Positions 1 to 12,275 of a stretch of 64,000 nt of DNA are shown in pieces. The notes below the pieces were generated by a model, which was not told the DNA's origin, ran no database searches, and was given only the letters and a program-made list of their open reading frames with translations. The stretch's first letter is position 1. Each line of letters starts with the position of its first letter. The stretch comes from Paragonimus skrjabini miyazakii (taxonomy: Eukaryota > Platyhelminthes > Trematoda > Plagiorchiida > Troglotrematidae), in NCBI GenBank assembly GCA_014338405.1, contig JTDE01000130.1, positions 215,642 through 279,641 of the forward strand. Reading direction: 5' to 3'. Both the position numbers and the translations under genes were made by a program.

Positions 1-2934
1 CCTTAAATTCTTGGAAATCCAACCGACTATTTTAGGGATCAATCTTCTTAATTGGTTTCTATGACTGTGGCAATTTAGGCGCTTTCAGTCTGAAGTAGGT
101 GCATTCGTGGTCGGGACCAGAATGGTACAGAACAGCAGCAGTACACAACGAAGCGCTTGCAGAGCACTTCTGAAAAATTAGGGAGAAAGTCTGTATCTAC
201 AGCCATTAATAAAATTGCATATTTCGGGGTAACGTTTCAAGGATTGTGTCGTCCATGTTTCACCGAAACGTGGGCGGAGACCAAAGCATATACAATCAAA
301 TAGAACCGTGTATGAAAATCGATACACCGAACAAGCATTGCTATTTAACAAGGGTGATGCAGGTGATAAAGGCTAGGAGATGAGGTTCCATAACTGAAGG
401 TGAAACCGGTCGACAGCACAAACGCCATCTGTAGTTGATTTGTCAAACATTTTATATAGCCTTATGACTGTCACATCATAGTTGCTCCAGGTTCCATTTA
501 AGTGATATACAAAAGTGGTTGGTTATCTCGGATGGGGTCATTCAGACACTGATAGTGAATCGTAATCATAGGTTGAGTGTAGAGTTTTCTTCAAATCAGT
601 TTATGCGATTAGATTCCTCTTTGTCAGTTGAACAAAAATTTTCTTGGGACTTAGTTAAAATGTTAACGTTTAACTCGCTAGCTCTGGTTATATATGTGAA
701 GCGATGAAACGGATCAATATTGACATTGCCGGATTAAACCTTGCCTTAGAAAGTAAACTACATTGTAAAATTGTACAAACTTCGCGTGAAAAAAATGTTT
801 TTCAACTCTTAATTTGGCATGCGTATATTCAACATTTTCATAAGACAGGTTTGCGTACTGTGGTAGCGGACATTTCAAGAGACTGGACATAAAACAGAGT
901 AGAATGTCACTATTCACACTGTTGCAATCTACAAAATAATAACGACAAACCAGTGAATTGTCATGGTAATAATAAATATCAATTTCAAGTAGAATTATTG
1001 TCCATTTTGCACAGAAAAATTTGTTGGTTTTGGCAAACTTTGTCTGACTATCTAAGCCACCAAGTTATGGCGCGTTCCCTAGACAACTGGTTGTTAAACA
1101 GATTCGCTTGGTTGCCAACGGTGCCATTCTAAAACACGCTCGAATTCACAAATGTTTTTGAACAACTTCCATCGTCTTGCACAGGCTGCAGAAAGTTTAA
1201 CAATCGCCGTCCGATAATTACTTTCTAATGTAGTTTTAGCAATAGCCTACGGAGGCCTAAACACTGTTTGAGTGGAGAGTCTGTTTTGGTGAATTGTCCA
1301 GTGGCTATCTGCTCTTAACTAGAGTGAGATGAACACGCTATTCTTCTAACAGATAGAAACAAAGTTCTCAGCTGAGTTAACGATCATTTTTGCCCAATGT
1401 ACCTGTCCAAATAGCTGTTTCTAGAAGTACATAAGTGAGAAGGTAGAGGCCAAACCCCAATATGCTCTCCGATCGGATTTTCTGACACGGTACTTTACAG
1501 ACTGGACCATGTTCAGTTTATGATTAAGGGAAACATAATCCTCGAACTTTATTTCAGAACTATGGAAATTAGTACATCGACCGGTTCTAGAGAGCAACCT
1601 TGCGTTATGATCGTCAACGGCTCAACACTGGCTAAATGACACTTTGAATAAAATACGACCACTTTTAATAAACTCCAGAATCATACATGGAGGTGGCAGC
1701 ATATGCGGGGGCAGAAATTCCTAAATATCTCCATTAGACTGTGCGGTGAATAGGACGAGTATTCAAGAGACACAAAGTGGTGCTAAGAACTGAAACACAA
1801 TTCACAACCGACGGCTACTGCGATGTCTACCGTTCTCGAGTTGAAGATGACTGCCAAACCGGACACTGCAGCAATTTGCAGATATATTTAGTCATAGTCA
1901 ACTGTTATCTTCGCCACCTGTACACAGTATTCTTAACAAAAGAATCTCAAGCCGCAAATGTACGAAAAGGTCTCTCCCACTCGTTTTGTGAGAAAACGGT
2001 AGGCATGAATGCTGTTATGATTCCAAGCACAGAAGAACCGTAATAACAGTGCAGTTTTGTTCCTGTATGACTATGAACCAACCGTACTTCCCCCTGAAGT
2101 ACTGAATAGGATGTTGTTTGAAAAATCTTGTTAGCTAGTGCGTTTTCCACTGACAAACTCAAGAATTAACGTTAAACATTTTTTCCACAAATATCGGTAT
2201 GATGTTTTTAATGTAGAGACTATTACCGCTGTAAATTTGCAGATTGATCCGGCAGTAAAAACATGTTTGACAGTAGGTAGTTGAAAAATCAATAGTATAT
2301 TTCCTTATACTGTTCGTTTTGGAATTCTGTCCAGGTCTGACAACTTCCAATAGGTGGTCCATCATTATGTATAGAAACAGAGTTACTTCAAATTAAACGT
2401 TCACTGATTTTACTGCGTGATTTGTTTGCAGATAGCCCACTGAAATTCAACCCACAGGTTAAGTGCCTGTTTGAATTTGGCATTCTTTACTGGACTAATA
2501 AGGAAAATGTCATTAGTTCGGTGAGACACATAAATAGAGGCTTGAAAGGTCTTTAATTCATCGCGGCCAATGCTATTTTTTTAAATCACATAGCATTAAG
2601 CGCCGGTTTTTTTTCAACGGATTCCTTATACCATAGTCTGACCCAATGACCGTTAACCGACAGCCCCAGCTATGAATGTTTTTGATTTAATGGCGGCCTA
2701 CTATTTCGGTAGCGACCGAAATAGCTCGCTGTAAATACGATTGTATTTTAACAAACATTACCAATTATCCAATACATTTTAGCATGTAATCTGACGCTTA
2801 CAGGGATATTGTTCGCTTGTTTGATGCAAAATTATAACCTCGTCACTAACAGTAAGCACTAATTACTTTTTTATCAAGTGATCAACTCACAGTCCATTTC
2901 TTTTTTTGTCACGTGATTGCATTAGGCGAGATCA

Positions 2935-2951
2935 GATGGATGGATGGATGG
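2935..2951. repeat. Short GATG microsatellite
   Basis: Four consecutive GATG units plus one base (17 bases) follow a T-rich stretch. The run is too short to be more than a minor simple repeat. Confidence 0.9.
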
Positions 2952-4542
2952 TGAGACTGCCACATTCATGTTCCCTCTAGTGATGAATGAAAACTGATCA
3001 ACAGAATACAGTTTGGTTTGACACGCTTACTTCTGTTTATGACAAATTGGACTTAACGTCAAAACGTATGCTAGTCTTGATTTTTTGTGATTTGTCACAT
3101 TATAGAAACAGATTCAATTGTTTGACTAGTAGATTTAATCAATTGTTTATCTGCATCCATTTGACTAAGTGCAGCACAAAAACAAGAATTCTGAGGTGAA
3201 TGGAATGTCAGAGACAGAGGTAAATAAAGATTTACTGCAGAAATGAATAGAAAGCAATACGTATGTTTAAGGACATGAGGAAATTTGCTTACTGTATTTA
3301 GCCACCAGTGTAATATATTTGGATATAACTAGGGTGCTATGAGCAATAAAAGTCAAAACTGGTAACGTTGGGTTCTTTGTTACGGGGAACCATGACGCCA
3401 GTTTAAAGTTGAAAGAGCTGGTAAGAGCACACAAGGGATTGAATAGCGATCATTACGTTGTTTTGAATGGTGGGAAAGTTTTGGGCTCAGTTTGTTCATT
3501 AACGTGCCGAACTAATTAGTCACTCCAACAATCTGACAAGCTCATCCTGTGGAGTGAGTCAACGGAACTTGAGTATTCCATGAAAACATTTCTTACATAC
3601 ATTCCTACAGTAACATGTTTATCTGAAGAATGTTAAGTCTAAAGAAATGTGCCACGATCTTCACAATTATGTACATCTGCATGGTTTTTCCTAGGCACCT
3701 GTTGACAACATTGCAAGTTGCTCTCTACTTAGAACAGTTTTTCATTAGTTTTCCACTTACGACTTTAGCATATCTCGTTCAATTAAAGCTGACAATGCAA
3801 AGTTTAGTCTGTTTCTCTGGTAAGTGATTTCACACACGAACAAACATTTGCCAAGCAACCCGGGTGAATGGATATTACGATGTTATTGCGTGTAGAAGAT
3901 TTTAAATTGTTCAGCCAAGTTTCAGTACTTCTTTTCTTAGTACTGTATCCGATCAACCTAATTTGCCCTCAGAAGTCTTGACTTCAGGTCCTGCAACAGC
4001 TTACTACAGCCAAACTTCAAAAAATATTTGCTGTTTTTCTTAGAAGCATGTAACAGTAGATGCAGCGTATTGCTGGGTAGGCTCATCCTTACAGATTATT
4101 CTGGAGTGTTCTCTTTTATACGACCTTTTGTGGCATTTACCGGATACCAAAAAATTATCAAATTTCACCCAGTAATGTTTCTATAGTACTTCACAAGGCT
4201 CACTGTGAAGTATTTGTGTTAGGTTCTGTTCGATGTTTCCATCAAGATCAGCACCAGCAACAATAGTCCCTTAACAAAGGATGGCACTGGTGCGGTCCCA
4301 CGAATTTTGTCACTGATATACGAAGTTTTGGGAGATCCGGTTCGAACGAGGGACGTATTCAAGTTTTCAACCTTTCTGCACAGAGTCCATAATCATGAGA
4401 TATATGCGGTTAGACCTTCAGTACAGTAAACCAACCGAATAACAGCCTACACTGCTGGTTGGAAGATTACACAGTCTGCCATATCTGAAGTCAATCTACT
4501 CAGGCGTACATACATGCAGAAAACAGTTCGCTTAACTATAAA

Positions 4543-4576
4543 CAGACATATATATTCATATGCATATATGTGTCTG
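4543..4576. repeat. AT-rich palindrome (potential cruciform)
   Basis: The arms begin CAGACATATATAT and end ATATATGTGTCTG, which pair with one mismatch around a short central TCATATGC-like segment. The arms carry a CAGAC/GTCTG clamp outside an alternating TA core, so the sequence can fold into a hairpin. No terminal duplication or coding sequence suggests a transposon end. Confidence 0.7.
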
Positions 4577-5310
4577 CCTATACCTGATGGCTTGGCGCGA
4601 TCAGGCCATTTAGATATACAACATCTTTGTTCACTACCTTCTGCTTTTATTTGAATGAAATTTTTGTGGATCCAGGTAAAATTTACGTTTGAAACCTGTG
4701 GTCAACTGCTACTGAATTCGACCGGTGTTCATCAACTGGGTAGGTTTTTTACACTGTAGTTAATTGATCAGAAAACCAAAAACCAGCGTTGACTGCACGT
4801 GTTCTAATAAGCGCCATATATCACGGGAAAATTTGCTCTAAATTAAAGCGCCGTACGGTAAATTTGGGCCGAGACAGATAAACCTCATTGTACTGCACCT
4901 AAACATAGTAGCAATATTACGCAAGTTTTCAGTTCATTGGAATATAATACAGATGTCAAAGACAGGCAAATGTGTGGGGCTGTGAATAGTCAGCAAATGA
5001 TCAACCTTTGACCAAAAATGGTTACCTACATCAAAATTTATCCGAGCAAGAGATTTTTGGTGAAACAGTCCAAAGACTTTCTTTCTTTAAATCATCTCAA
5101 GCACACGACTGACATGCGGTTTGTAAATTATTCCACTGCACTTTCACTAATAGTTACGGGCTGCTTTATAAAACTCATTTGTTAACTTGCCGAAGACCAC
5201 ACTGTAGATGTTTAGACAAGCTTTCATTTGAAAAAGTGGTACTGTCTTATGCGTATAACAATTAAATAGTAGTCATGAACGTTAAAATTATGTCAGCATG
5301 AAGAACGGTG

Positions 5311-5331
5311 ATATCTAGCATGACTAGATAT
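5311..5331. repeat. Short perfect hairpin
   Basis: ATATCTAG and CTAGATAT form a perfect 8-bp stem around a 5-base CATGA loop. It is short enough to be chance in AT-rich DNA. Confidence 0.6.
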
Positions 5332-6283
5332 GAAAAACGAGCGCCTATATCACTTATAAAGTTTGCTGATTTATCGGAACACTTCCGTAACATTAATTTT
5401 CAACTGTATTTCGACCACCGTGTATTATACAGAGCTGATCGAAGTCAGAACAGAACACTTGGAGGTGTTTGAAATCCCAACAGATTTCTGAAAACAAACC
5501 TCTATTGATATATTTTATTCTTTGGGCAAGGATCGTTTTGTTTGGAAGAACTGTGGAACATCTCTGTGTTAATGACTCGTCACCAACAGGGACCACTTCG
5601 GTTATCCCTTTGAACAGAACTCGTTTGAGATTTCTTTGCCGATTATTCCGTAAAATATAGAGCTGCTGAATTTCCCAGGTCAAATATTTCGTTAGACTTG
5701 CTTGATGTGATATTTTCGAAGGAGTTTGACACCTTGCGGTTCATCCAATCAAATTCGTCGTTTAACTGCTTAGCACGAGGATTCTACTGAAAAAGATCAT
5801 TGCATCAGCACTGCTGATGAAAGTTACCAATTTTGCGGCGTCACAGATGAACCGGTAAAACATAAGTACAAAGTTTCACACTGTCTTTGCGTTGCACCAA
5901 CGTTCTGAAAGGTTCGTGCCACAGAAATGCATATTACATGACAGCAACTTAAACAGCGTTTGGAGGGTTTGACGGCGTTAGACGATGGCGGCAAATAGCA
6001 AATGCCTGACGACACCACTGTTTATGCCACGACGACACAAAACGGATAGTGAATGTGACATGCTGACAGTAGAACAGTGTAACATCAATAAATGATTTAG
6101 TAGATTCGGCACAACTTATAACCAGTCAGCGTTGACTATGATGCATTTGTAATCACCACTGCAATGATTCAGCAAATATAATGCGTCTAGCGTTTGCTTT
6201 TTACTAAGCAGCTTAAAAAGTTACACATATTTACCAACAGCGTTTTGAACAACTTACTAAAACAATAAGATGATTTTCATTTT

Positions 6284-6352
6284 TAGCTCAGTCGATGAGA
6301 TTCGGGCTGAAGAATATCCTATGAAAAGTAGAACGTTCAAGTGGGCATTTTA
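6284..6352 (+). repeat. tRNA-like SINE fossil (A and B box)
   Basis: The sequence TAGCTCAGTCGATGAG at about 6286 closely matches the D-arm/A-box of many tRNAs. About 48 bases later ACGTTCAAGTGG resembles a decayed B box (GGTTCAANTCC). Order and spacing fit a RNA polymerase III internal promoter. The acceptor and anticodon stems do not pair convincingly, so this is read as the decayed head of a tRNA-derived SINE and not a tRNA gene. A chance match is possible. Confidence 0.35.
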
Positions 6353-9319
6353 GAATCTGTTTAAACAGACCGGAGGTGATCGTCATCTGAGTTCTGGTAA
6401 TTTCTATTGTTTTTAAATTATTCATGCCTCTCCGCCAGTAGAAATATTTGTGTATCTTTCACAATGTGTACGACGAGACTTCGGGGTGTTCTGTTTGGTT
6501 CGGCGAACCACGTTTTGATTATCCAACAACCTACAAGATAATTCTACCCACACGGCTGCTATCGATGACCATCAGAGCAATCAAAGATGGAACGTGCCGC
6601 CAACTTGTTCTCTGCTATTATGCAAAGAAATAATGACAAACTTAACCAAACTGTTATTTTACGTATACCGCTTTCAAACAGAATCATTCCAAGTGCCATT
6701 TCCAGAAATGTCACATTGTACCTTCGAAATCTTCATCCCCGGTGTTTTGTGAGCGTTATCGTTCGCTTTTGGATTAATTAGGTATTAAGATGCGTAATAT
6801 TCTGTGAATTGATGGAAGCATTTACGTGAAAGTATTTTACTTCATAGGTTTCGTTAAGCTGACCAGTACTTCTTTCAGTAAATGCTCTGACTTTGACGCT
6901 CCGCTGAACGCTCTAAATTACAGTCAGAAGACCGGTACAAAGTGAAAAAATTGAATTCAGAGTTTATTCCAAAGATTATTTGACCGCTTGTTGCGGACAA
7001 AAAAATAGCGTCAGTAGCCCTCAGAGAAAAAGTGGATGCAAAAATCGTTTCGAAAAAATTACATTTCATTTGTTATCTATTAAGCAGTTTGTATACTCAG
7101 GTCATCCCAAAATAACGCCTGGCAGCTATAAGTTAAAAGGCTTAGGGAAACTTTCGACGATTTTCATAAATCGACAACTTCCAGCCACCGAAATATTAAT
7201 CTCCATCCACTGTAAAACAACTATTTGTTTACAATCAAACACATCACAGTTAATCTTAACCTTTTTGAAACAACACTTACAGACTGTAGGAACGTCTAAC
7301 AAATTAACTGCCAGACATTACTTCAGACGGCAATTTTTCTTTGACGATTATTCCAATTTTATTAATCACACCAACCAACATTGAACTGCTCAGGATGATT
7401 ACATCACCTAACAGCCTAAATCGCAGAGCTTTCTCACCTCTGAAACTTTTATCTCTGAAGTTTTATTTGATGCATTCCGCTACTGTTTGGTTAATGTAAT
7501 CTAACTTGACTGCAATGATAGTTGATCATTAGGTCCTGAAACCGTATTCGAAAGGATTGAATTCATAAAAAGATAACGTGAAAATGTGTTGACATATAAG
7601 TTTCTGATAACTTTGGCAATTTTATGAAACATACATTTAATTACGAAATATTTATGAAAAACATATAGCTCAGTCACATTTTGCACGACATAGTCTAAGG
7701 TATTTGCGGTTTGAGTGAGAAGGAATAATTAGCGCAGAGTACTTTAATTAAAAAATTGCATCTCAAACCAAGTGTATGTTATCGCAGACAGAGACGATCA
7801 GAAACACATAACACTACCTTGTTTTGTTAACACACAAAACTGATTTGTTCACTAGCGAACAGTGACTTTTTTTGTAGATTTGCTTTGGATTTTGCACGTC
7901 CACACCGCTCACAGACGCGGCAAAACCTGCTCAAGTATAAGCCGTTTATTGTCAGTGTTCCGAGTTGATTCAAATGTGCAACAGAAAACGTTTTTTGTAT
8001 GTGTACGTGTTTTCAAGAGCCATCAGCTCTTTAAAAAGATAGACACTAATCAAGCCGATATTAAAAACAACTGAAGGCTATTTTTCAGTATTCTTCCAAA
8101 CATATAATGATCCAGATCGTATATGTGTGAACACAGTGTTACACAACTTTGTAAAATGTATGTAACGTTCTGTCACTTAGATGGGTCTTTCATAATGGAT
8201 GAAGAAATGAAATGTAATGGAAAACAACCATGTTTGTTTAAATTCAAGGTTTTGGTACTGCAACTTTAATATAACTGACATCTCTTTACATCCTAAGCTG
8301 CTGAGTTGCTTCAGATTCGAGCCCACTGGGACGTTTTAGTATTCACCAGTTCAACATTACATATGAAAACAAATTATTTCCAATTGTAACTACCATAGTG
8401 ACATTTGTTGTTCTTTCATCTGTTCTCCATAGAAGTATGAATATGCTTTGTACTTGTTTGTTTGTGACACAGATGCAATTTGGGAGAAACTAGTTTACGA
8501 CTTACGCGAGACTGGTAATTAAACTGACATTCTTCTTGGCACATTTTCGGAATGTTGAGGGTGGGGGACAAATATTTGTTTTTTAGCGCAAGCTTATAGC
8601 TGGATTACTTCTGATTATGAATATTTAATGAAGCGTTCTCATATGCACTTTAGTATGGCTGGGGATAGTATACTTAATTACAATTTTCAACGGATAAATT
8701 TGCAACAATTGTTGCAGCATATGCATTCAACCATAATGTTATCGTTACGATTTACACTTTGTATGTACCTGGTAGGCGGGTTTACTTCATTTGTAAATGG
8801 GAGTTTTGCCAATTTTCCAGTTTATTGACAGATAAAACTGTGGTTTCTAAAAATCTACATTGTAGTTTTCCGTTTACAATATGACACATTATTTTCTGTT
8901 CGTGATATGCAACGGCAGGAGGCTGAAAGTACACCTTTCTTGCTATTGTAACGGGAATTTCGTATGTTGAGCAATATTTATGTTTGTTTGTGTGCAGTGT
9001 ACTCCTGAGTTAATAAGTCACTGATTTCTTCGAGACTGATTTTTAATCAGTAATGTGACAACAAATTCAACTGATTTAGGAAAGTACCTTCAAGCCTTCT
9101 CCCCGCATGCACATATAAGGCATTGGATAACCATCATCGGAGCTGAATTGTTAACTTATCCTTGTGGCTGGTTAATTGACCTACCTACAGTTTACAGTTA
9201 ATAAATTATAACAATCTGCTTAGACATATGAAAAACCGGAAATCAATCAGCCATTGAGCGGAAGGAAGTACATCAGTCAAGGATGTTAGTTCACACAGCT
9301 TCCTACAATCCCGGTAACC
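6353..9319. other. Non-coding stretch, no gene recognised
   Basis: The longest open frame here is 134 codons at 6980-7384 on the plus strand. Its product is basic and low in recognisable motifs, and a frame of this length is expected by chance in a window of this size and composition. A tRNA-like A/B-box pair occurs at 7668-7725. Otherwise I see nothing. Confidence 0.55.
7668..7725 (+). repeat. Possible tRNA-like SINE fossil
   Basis: TAGCTCAGTCACAT (A-box-like) is followed about 42 bases later by GGTTTGAGTGAG (B-box-like, matching most of GGTTCGANTCC). The spacing is right for a tRNA-derived promoter, but no stems pair and the downstream body matches no other element seen here. It is weaker than the 33.6 kb and 51.1 kb elements. 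Confidence 0.25.
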
Positions 9320-9321
9320 AT

Positions 9322-9420
9322 GATCCTGTGGTCAAGTGGATGAATATCTGGAACACAATATGCCGTTTATTTGCAGGTCATGGGTTTCATTCTGCACGTG
9401 GGTGATACTGATAAGATTCC
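9322..9420 (+). repeat. tRNA-like SINE head
   Basis: TGTGGTCAAGTGGATGAAT at about 9327-9345 matches an A box of the GTGGCCGAGTGGTTAAG type. At 9374-9396 AGGTCATGGGTTTCATTC matches the tRNA variable/T-arm sequence AGGTCGTGGGTTCGATTC with few changes. The spacing is tRNA-like. The body downstream (9397-9640) carries small open frames on both strands whose translations show no known domain, so they are treated as non-coding. It is uncertain whether this belongs to the same family as the 33.6 kb SINE. Confidence 0.45.
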
Positions 9421-10351
9421 GCACTTTGATGGTGGTCACGGGAACCAAATTTCTGCAAAAACCCTCTATCAATTCCGTCTGTGGCTGTGGTGCGTGCTTG
9501 CTTGTTTGCAGACTAATCACAAAACGGCAAAGTGATCTTCGCCTACGAACAAAGGAAAGTGCTACAGCTAAGGAAATTAGAACAGCTAGTAACCTAAGAT
9601 GGATTGAACAAAACATTTCTGAACACGTGAAGTAATAGAGGAATGCCATTTACTTGTCAGGACCAAATAAACAATAACATAAAGCGTATTCCTACAGCAA
9701 ATAACACGGGCGGGTGGTAATCAGTCAACTGTGGTGCGAAAACTACTAGGCCCGGATCACCCGAGATTGGCTTGCAATAGGTTAGGATCAAATACATGTT
9801 CCTTGGGTTGAGCTTAAGACTAAGATTTGGCCTCTAATGAGGCGAATGGTTAGAATGTATTTTGCGAAACCAGATACTGATAACTTGCAAGTTTACGTGA
9901 CAGTTCTCTTTCTTCCCCAACCCACACATGCACACATTTAAACAGACGCTCCTCCAATGTAAAGTTCAAGTATCTTCTGATCTTCCGCAGATCAACTGAT
10001 TTGCATTCACGAATAAATTGGTAAATACAGTGTAGAGTGACAACGACTGACAGGTTTCCCTGGATTGCAGACGCTGACACATTCCGAGCCCCAAGCAAGT
10101 ACCTAGAGTTTAGTTACATTAAAAGCTAACCTGAAAATTGTATCAAGCTGGATTCAACATCACTTGCCAGTGCCCAAAGTTTTCCCACTCATAGCACCTC
10201 AGCTAATTATGTTCAGTAAGATCTGTTAGGTTCCAATTTTGCATTTGTAAGAACAAGACAGTGAGTAGTATACAAATCAGTGTTAGAAATTGGAGTTCAA
10301 CTAAGCTTTTTAAAAACAAACATTACACAGTGAAACTGTTATATGTGAACG

Positions 10352-10445
10352 CTCATTCATACTACTGACGGTCTTCAGTAACACCGAAACTAAAATACAA
10401 TGCTTCTTTCTGGAAGGGACCGACTGAAAATTCCATGAAAACTAG
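10352..10445 (+). repeat. 3' body fragment of the tRNA-derived SINE (copy E)
   Basis: This aligns with the 3' half of the SINE at 33.6 kb. Shared blocks in order are CTACTGAC, CCGAAACT (versus GCGAAACT), a TGCTTCTTT block, GGAAGGGACCGACTG (versus GAAAGGGGCCGACTG) and then an AAA-TTCCATG segment (versus AAAGTCTATG). The tRNA-like head is absent, so the copy is truncated at its 5' side or the head has decayed beyond recognition. Confidence 0.65.
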
Positions 10446-12222
10446 AAAGCCATGCATCGCCAAAAATTATCAATCACTTATCAGTGGTTTCATCAAACTT
10501 TGTTATTCGGACCATTTTTATTTTTACAAAGACAGCTTCCTTATAATGGGGTTTCATTCTAGTGTTCTGGTCTGTGAATTTCAGGAAAGTAATTATGAGA
10601 GAATAAAACGGAAGTGTCCAAAACTAGTTTCTTTGCAAGACCGTCTTCTATATATAGTTATTTTTTGAATGCGTGAATAATACGCTCATTGAGAAGCGTT
10701 TGTTCGACTGGTTGGACAAAACTTCTGTTCAGGGGATCACGTGAATAGTATGTGAAAGGTTCTTCTATGGAGGAGGTCCGAGAATAAAAGGCAGTTTTTG
10801 ACTTTAACTTCACAAGCACCAGGCGAGTTACGACAATTGCTATTTGTCTGTTGTTCATTTAGTCCTCAGTTGTCATTTGTAGAAAGTCTATCAGTGTAAA
10901 TATAAACTTACTGCCTGCAAGTCGATATAAATTGCGGATAGTTATCAGCCCTTAGGCTCTGTCTTGCTTATTACAAATGAGCACAATTGCAGCTCGTGGA
11001 CACGTCCTCGAAGTTACTGCCAACAGCACCGAGCAACTCATGACAGCAGTGTATATGTTGTCAGCAAAATATTGGAGCTACAAATGAATGATAGGCTTTA
11101 TGTTTTCTCGTATGTCAAACAAATTGTACTAGCGGCTCACCGTTCCTCTTCAAAGTTATCAGTTGCAATTTTATCTCACATAGATTGTCCAAGAAATCTT
11201 GACAAATACGGTTATCCGGTCCTTGTTATATGTACGAGGTGCACGGCCGTTTTAATACATTCCGTGCTTCCGGCTTGTTTTTTGACACATTTTCTTCATT
11301 GAGATTTGTAGATTTCAAGTAATATTTTGACCTCAAACGAACTCGTTAATTAACACCTCAGATTTTGTCAACCATTTATACCAGTCCCATAAAAGGTTTT
11401 GCTTCCAAGTAGCGAATATCGATTCTGTCCGCGTCTATTAGCACGATTCCTCAAGCACAGAGATAAATCCTTGAGGAAATGAATTATTAATGAACTAGTT
11501 GCTTTTGCCAATCTAGTTTTCAGATTTGAAAAATTGTATACGAAAAATTGCGTGCCTTTTATCTATTAAGTCAAGGAAGCAATAGTCAATTAGTTTAGGA
11601 AAGCATCATTTTCTATTACAAGTGGTGTGAAAGTCAAACATTAATTGTGCTTTTGTTGATGATGATTACGGATTAAATAGGATTAAAGCGATGCTTTTGA
11701 AAACTCAAACCGGTTCGTTTGTGAGTAAATTATAAGCTGCTCTATCTTCTCGTTAATTGGTTGTTGACCTCAATAAAAATGCTCTCCCCTGAGATGATTA
11801 GGCAGTCAACGTATTGTTAACAAGCAAATTTTGCTAGTCATTTGAATAATGCGGTCATGCCCGGTATGTCGCCAGTAGATAGCTGATCTACGTGGCAGTC
11901 TCATGGGTTGTTTCAAATCTCAGTTGTCAGAAAAAATGCACTATCAAGAGGCTCTGGCATTAGCATAAGTTATGACTGTATCTTCCTTCGAAAAATAGTC
12001 TGAATTTGAACGTTGAGTTCAAGTCTTTGCTTCCTTCATGTTTTACCAACGGAATGCCCCTGGACTCAACAATATTGATCAATTTTACTATGTTGTAAAT
12101 CATTAAACTTAAGCTCTACAACCTGCTTCTTCCTTGTACATTTTAAACGTTACTATTACGAATACAGATTCTTCCAGGAAAATGTATCAGGTTTTTGCAG
12201 CACTAGGTGCCACACCATGTGA

Positions 12223-12275
12223 ATGGCAAGAATTTTTTTAAAAAAAAAAAATGGCAAGAATTTTTTTAAAAAAAA
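12223..12275. repeat. 28-base tandem duplication with T7/A-run core
   Basis: The unit ATGGCAAGAATTTTTTTA followed by an A-run occurs twice head-to-tail (12223-12250 and 12251-12275), differing only in A-run length. The T-run/A-run core is itself an inverted repeat. This looks like replication slippage or a sequencing or assembly slip at a homopolymer. Confidence 0.9.

Larger units (their letters stand above)
1..6279. other. Non-coding stretch, no gene recognised
   Basis: Only short open frames occur here, the longest Met-initiated one being 96 codons (5393-5683, minus), and I matched none of them to a protein family. Small structures seen are a (GATG)4 run at 2935-2951, a near-perfect palindrome at 4543-4576 and a short hairpin at 5311-5331. 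A stop-free segment at 4223-4426 sits between splice-like borders and is discussed as a weak exon candidate in the findings. The stretch could be intergenic or intronic. Confidence 0.6.

Noticed and set aside
8300..8335. GATTCGAGCCCACTGGG resembling a tRNA B box
   Set aside because: No A-box-like sequence lies at the required distance upstream.
9262..9290. ISQGC in the plus frame, reminiscent of RQGCVLSP in RTE-type reverse transcriptases
   Set aside because: It is followed at once by a stop, with no YADD or other RT motif at the expected distance.
9332..9649. Overlapping 99- and 105-codon frames on opposite strands
   Set aside because: They cover a tRNA-like SINE head, and mutual antisense openness without a domain is better explained by composition.
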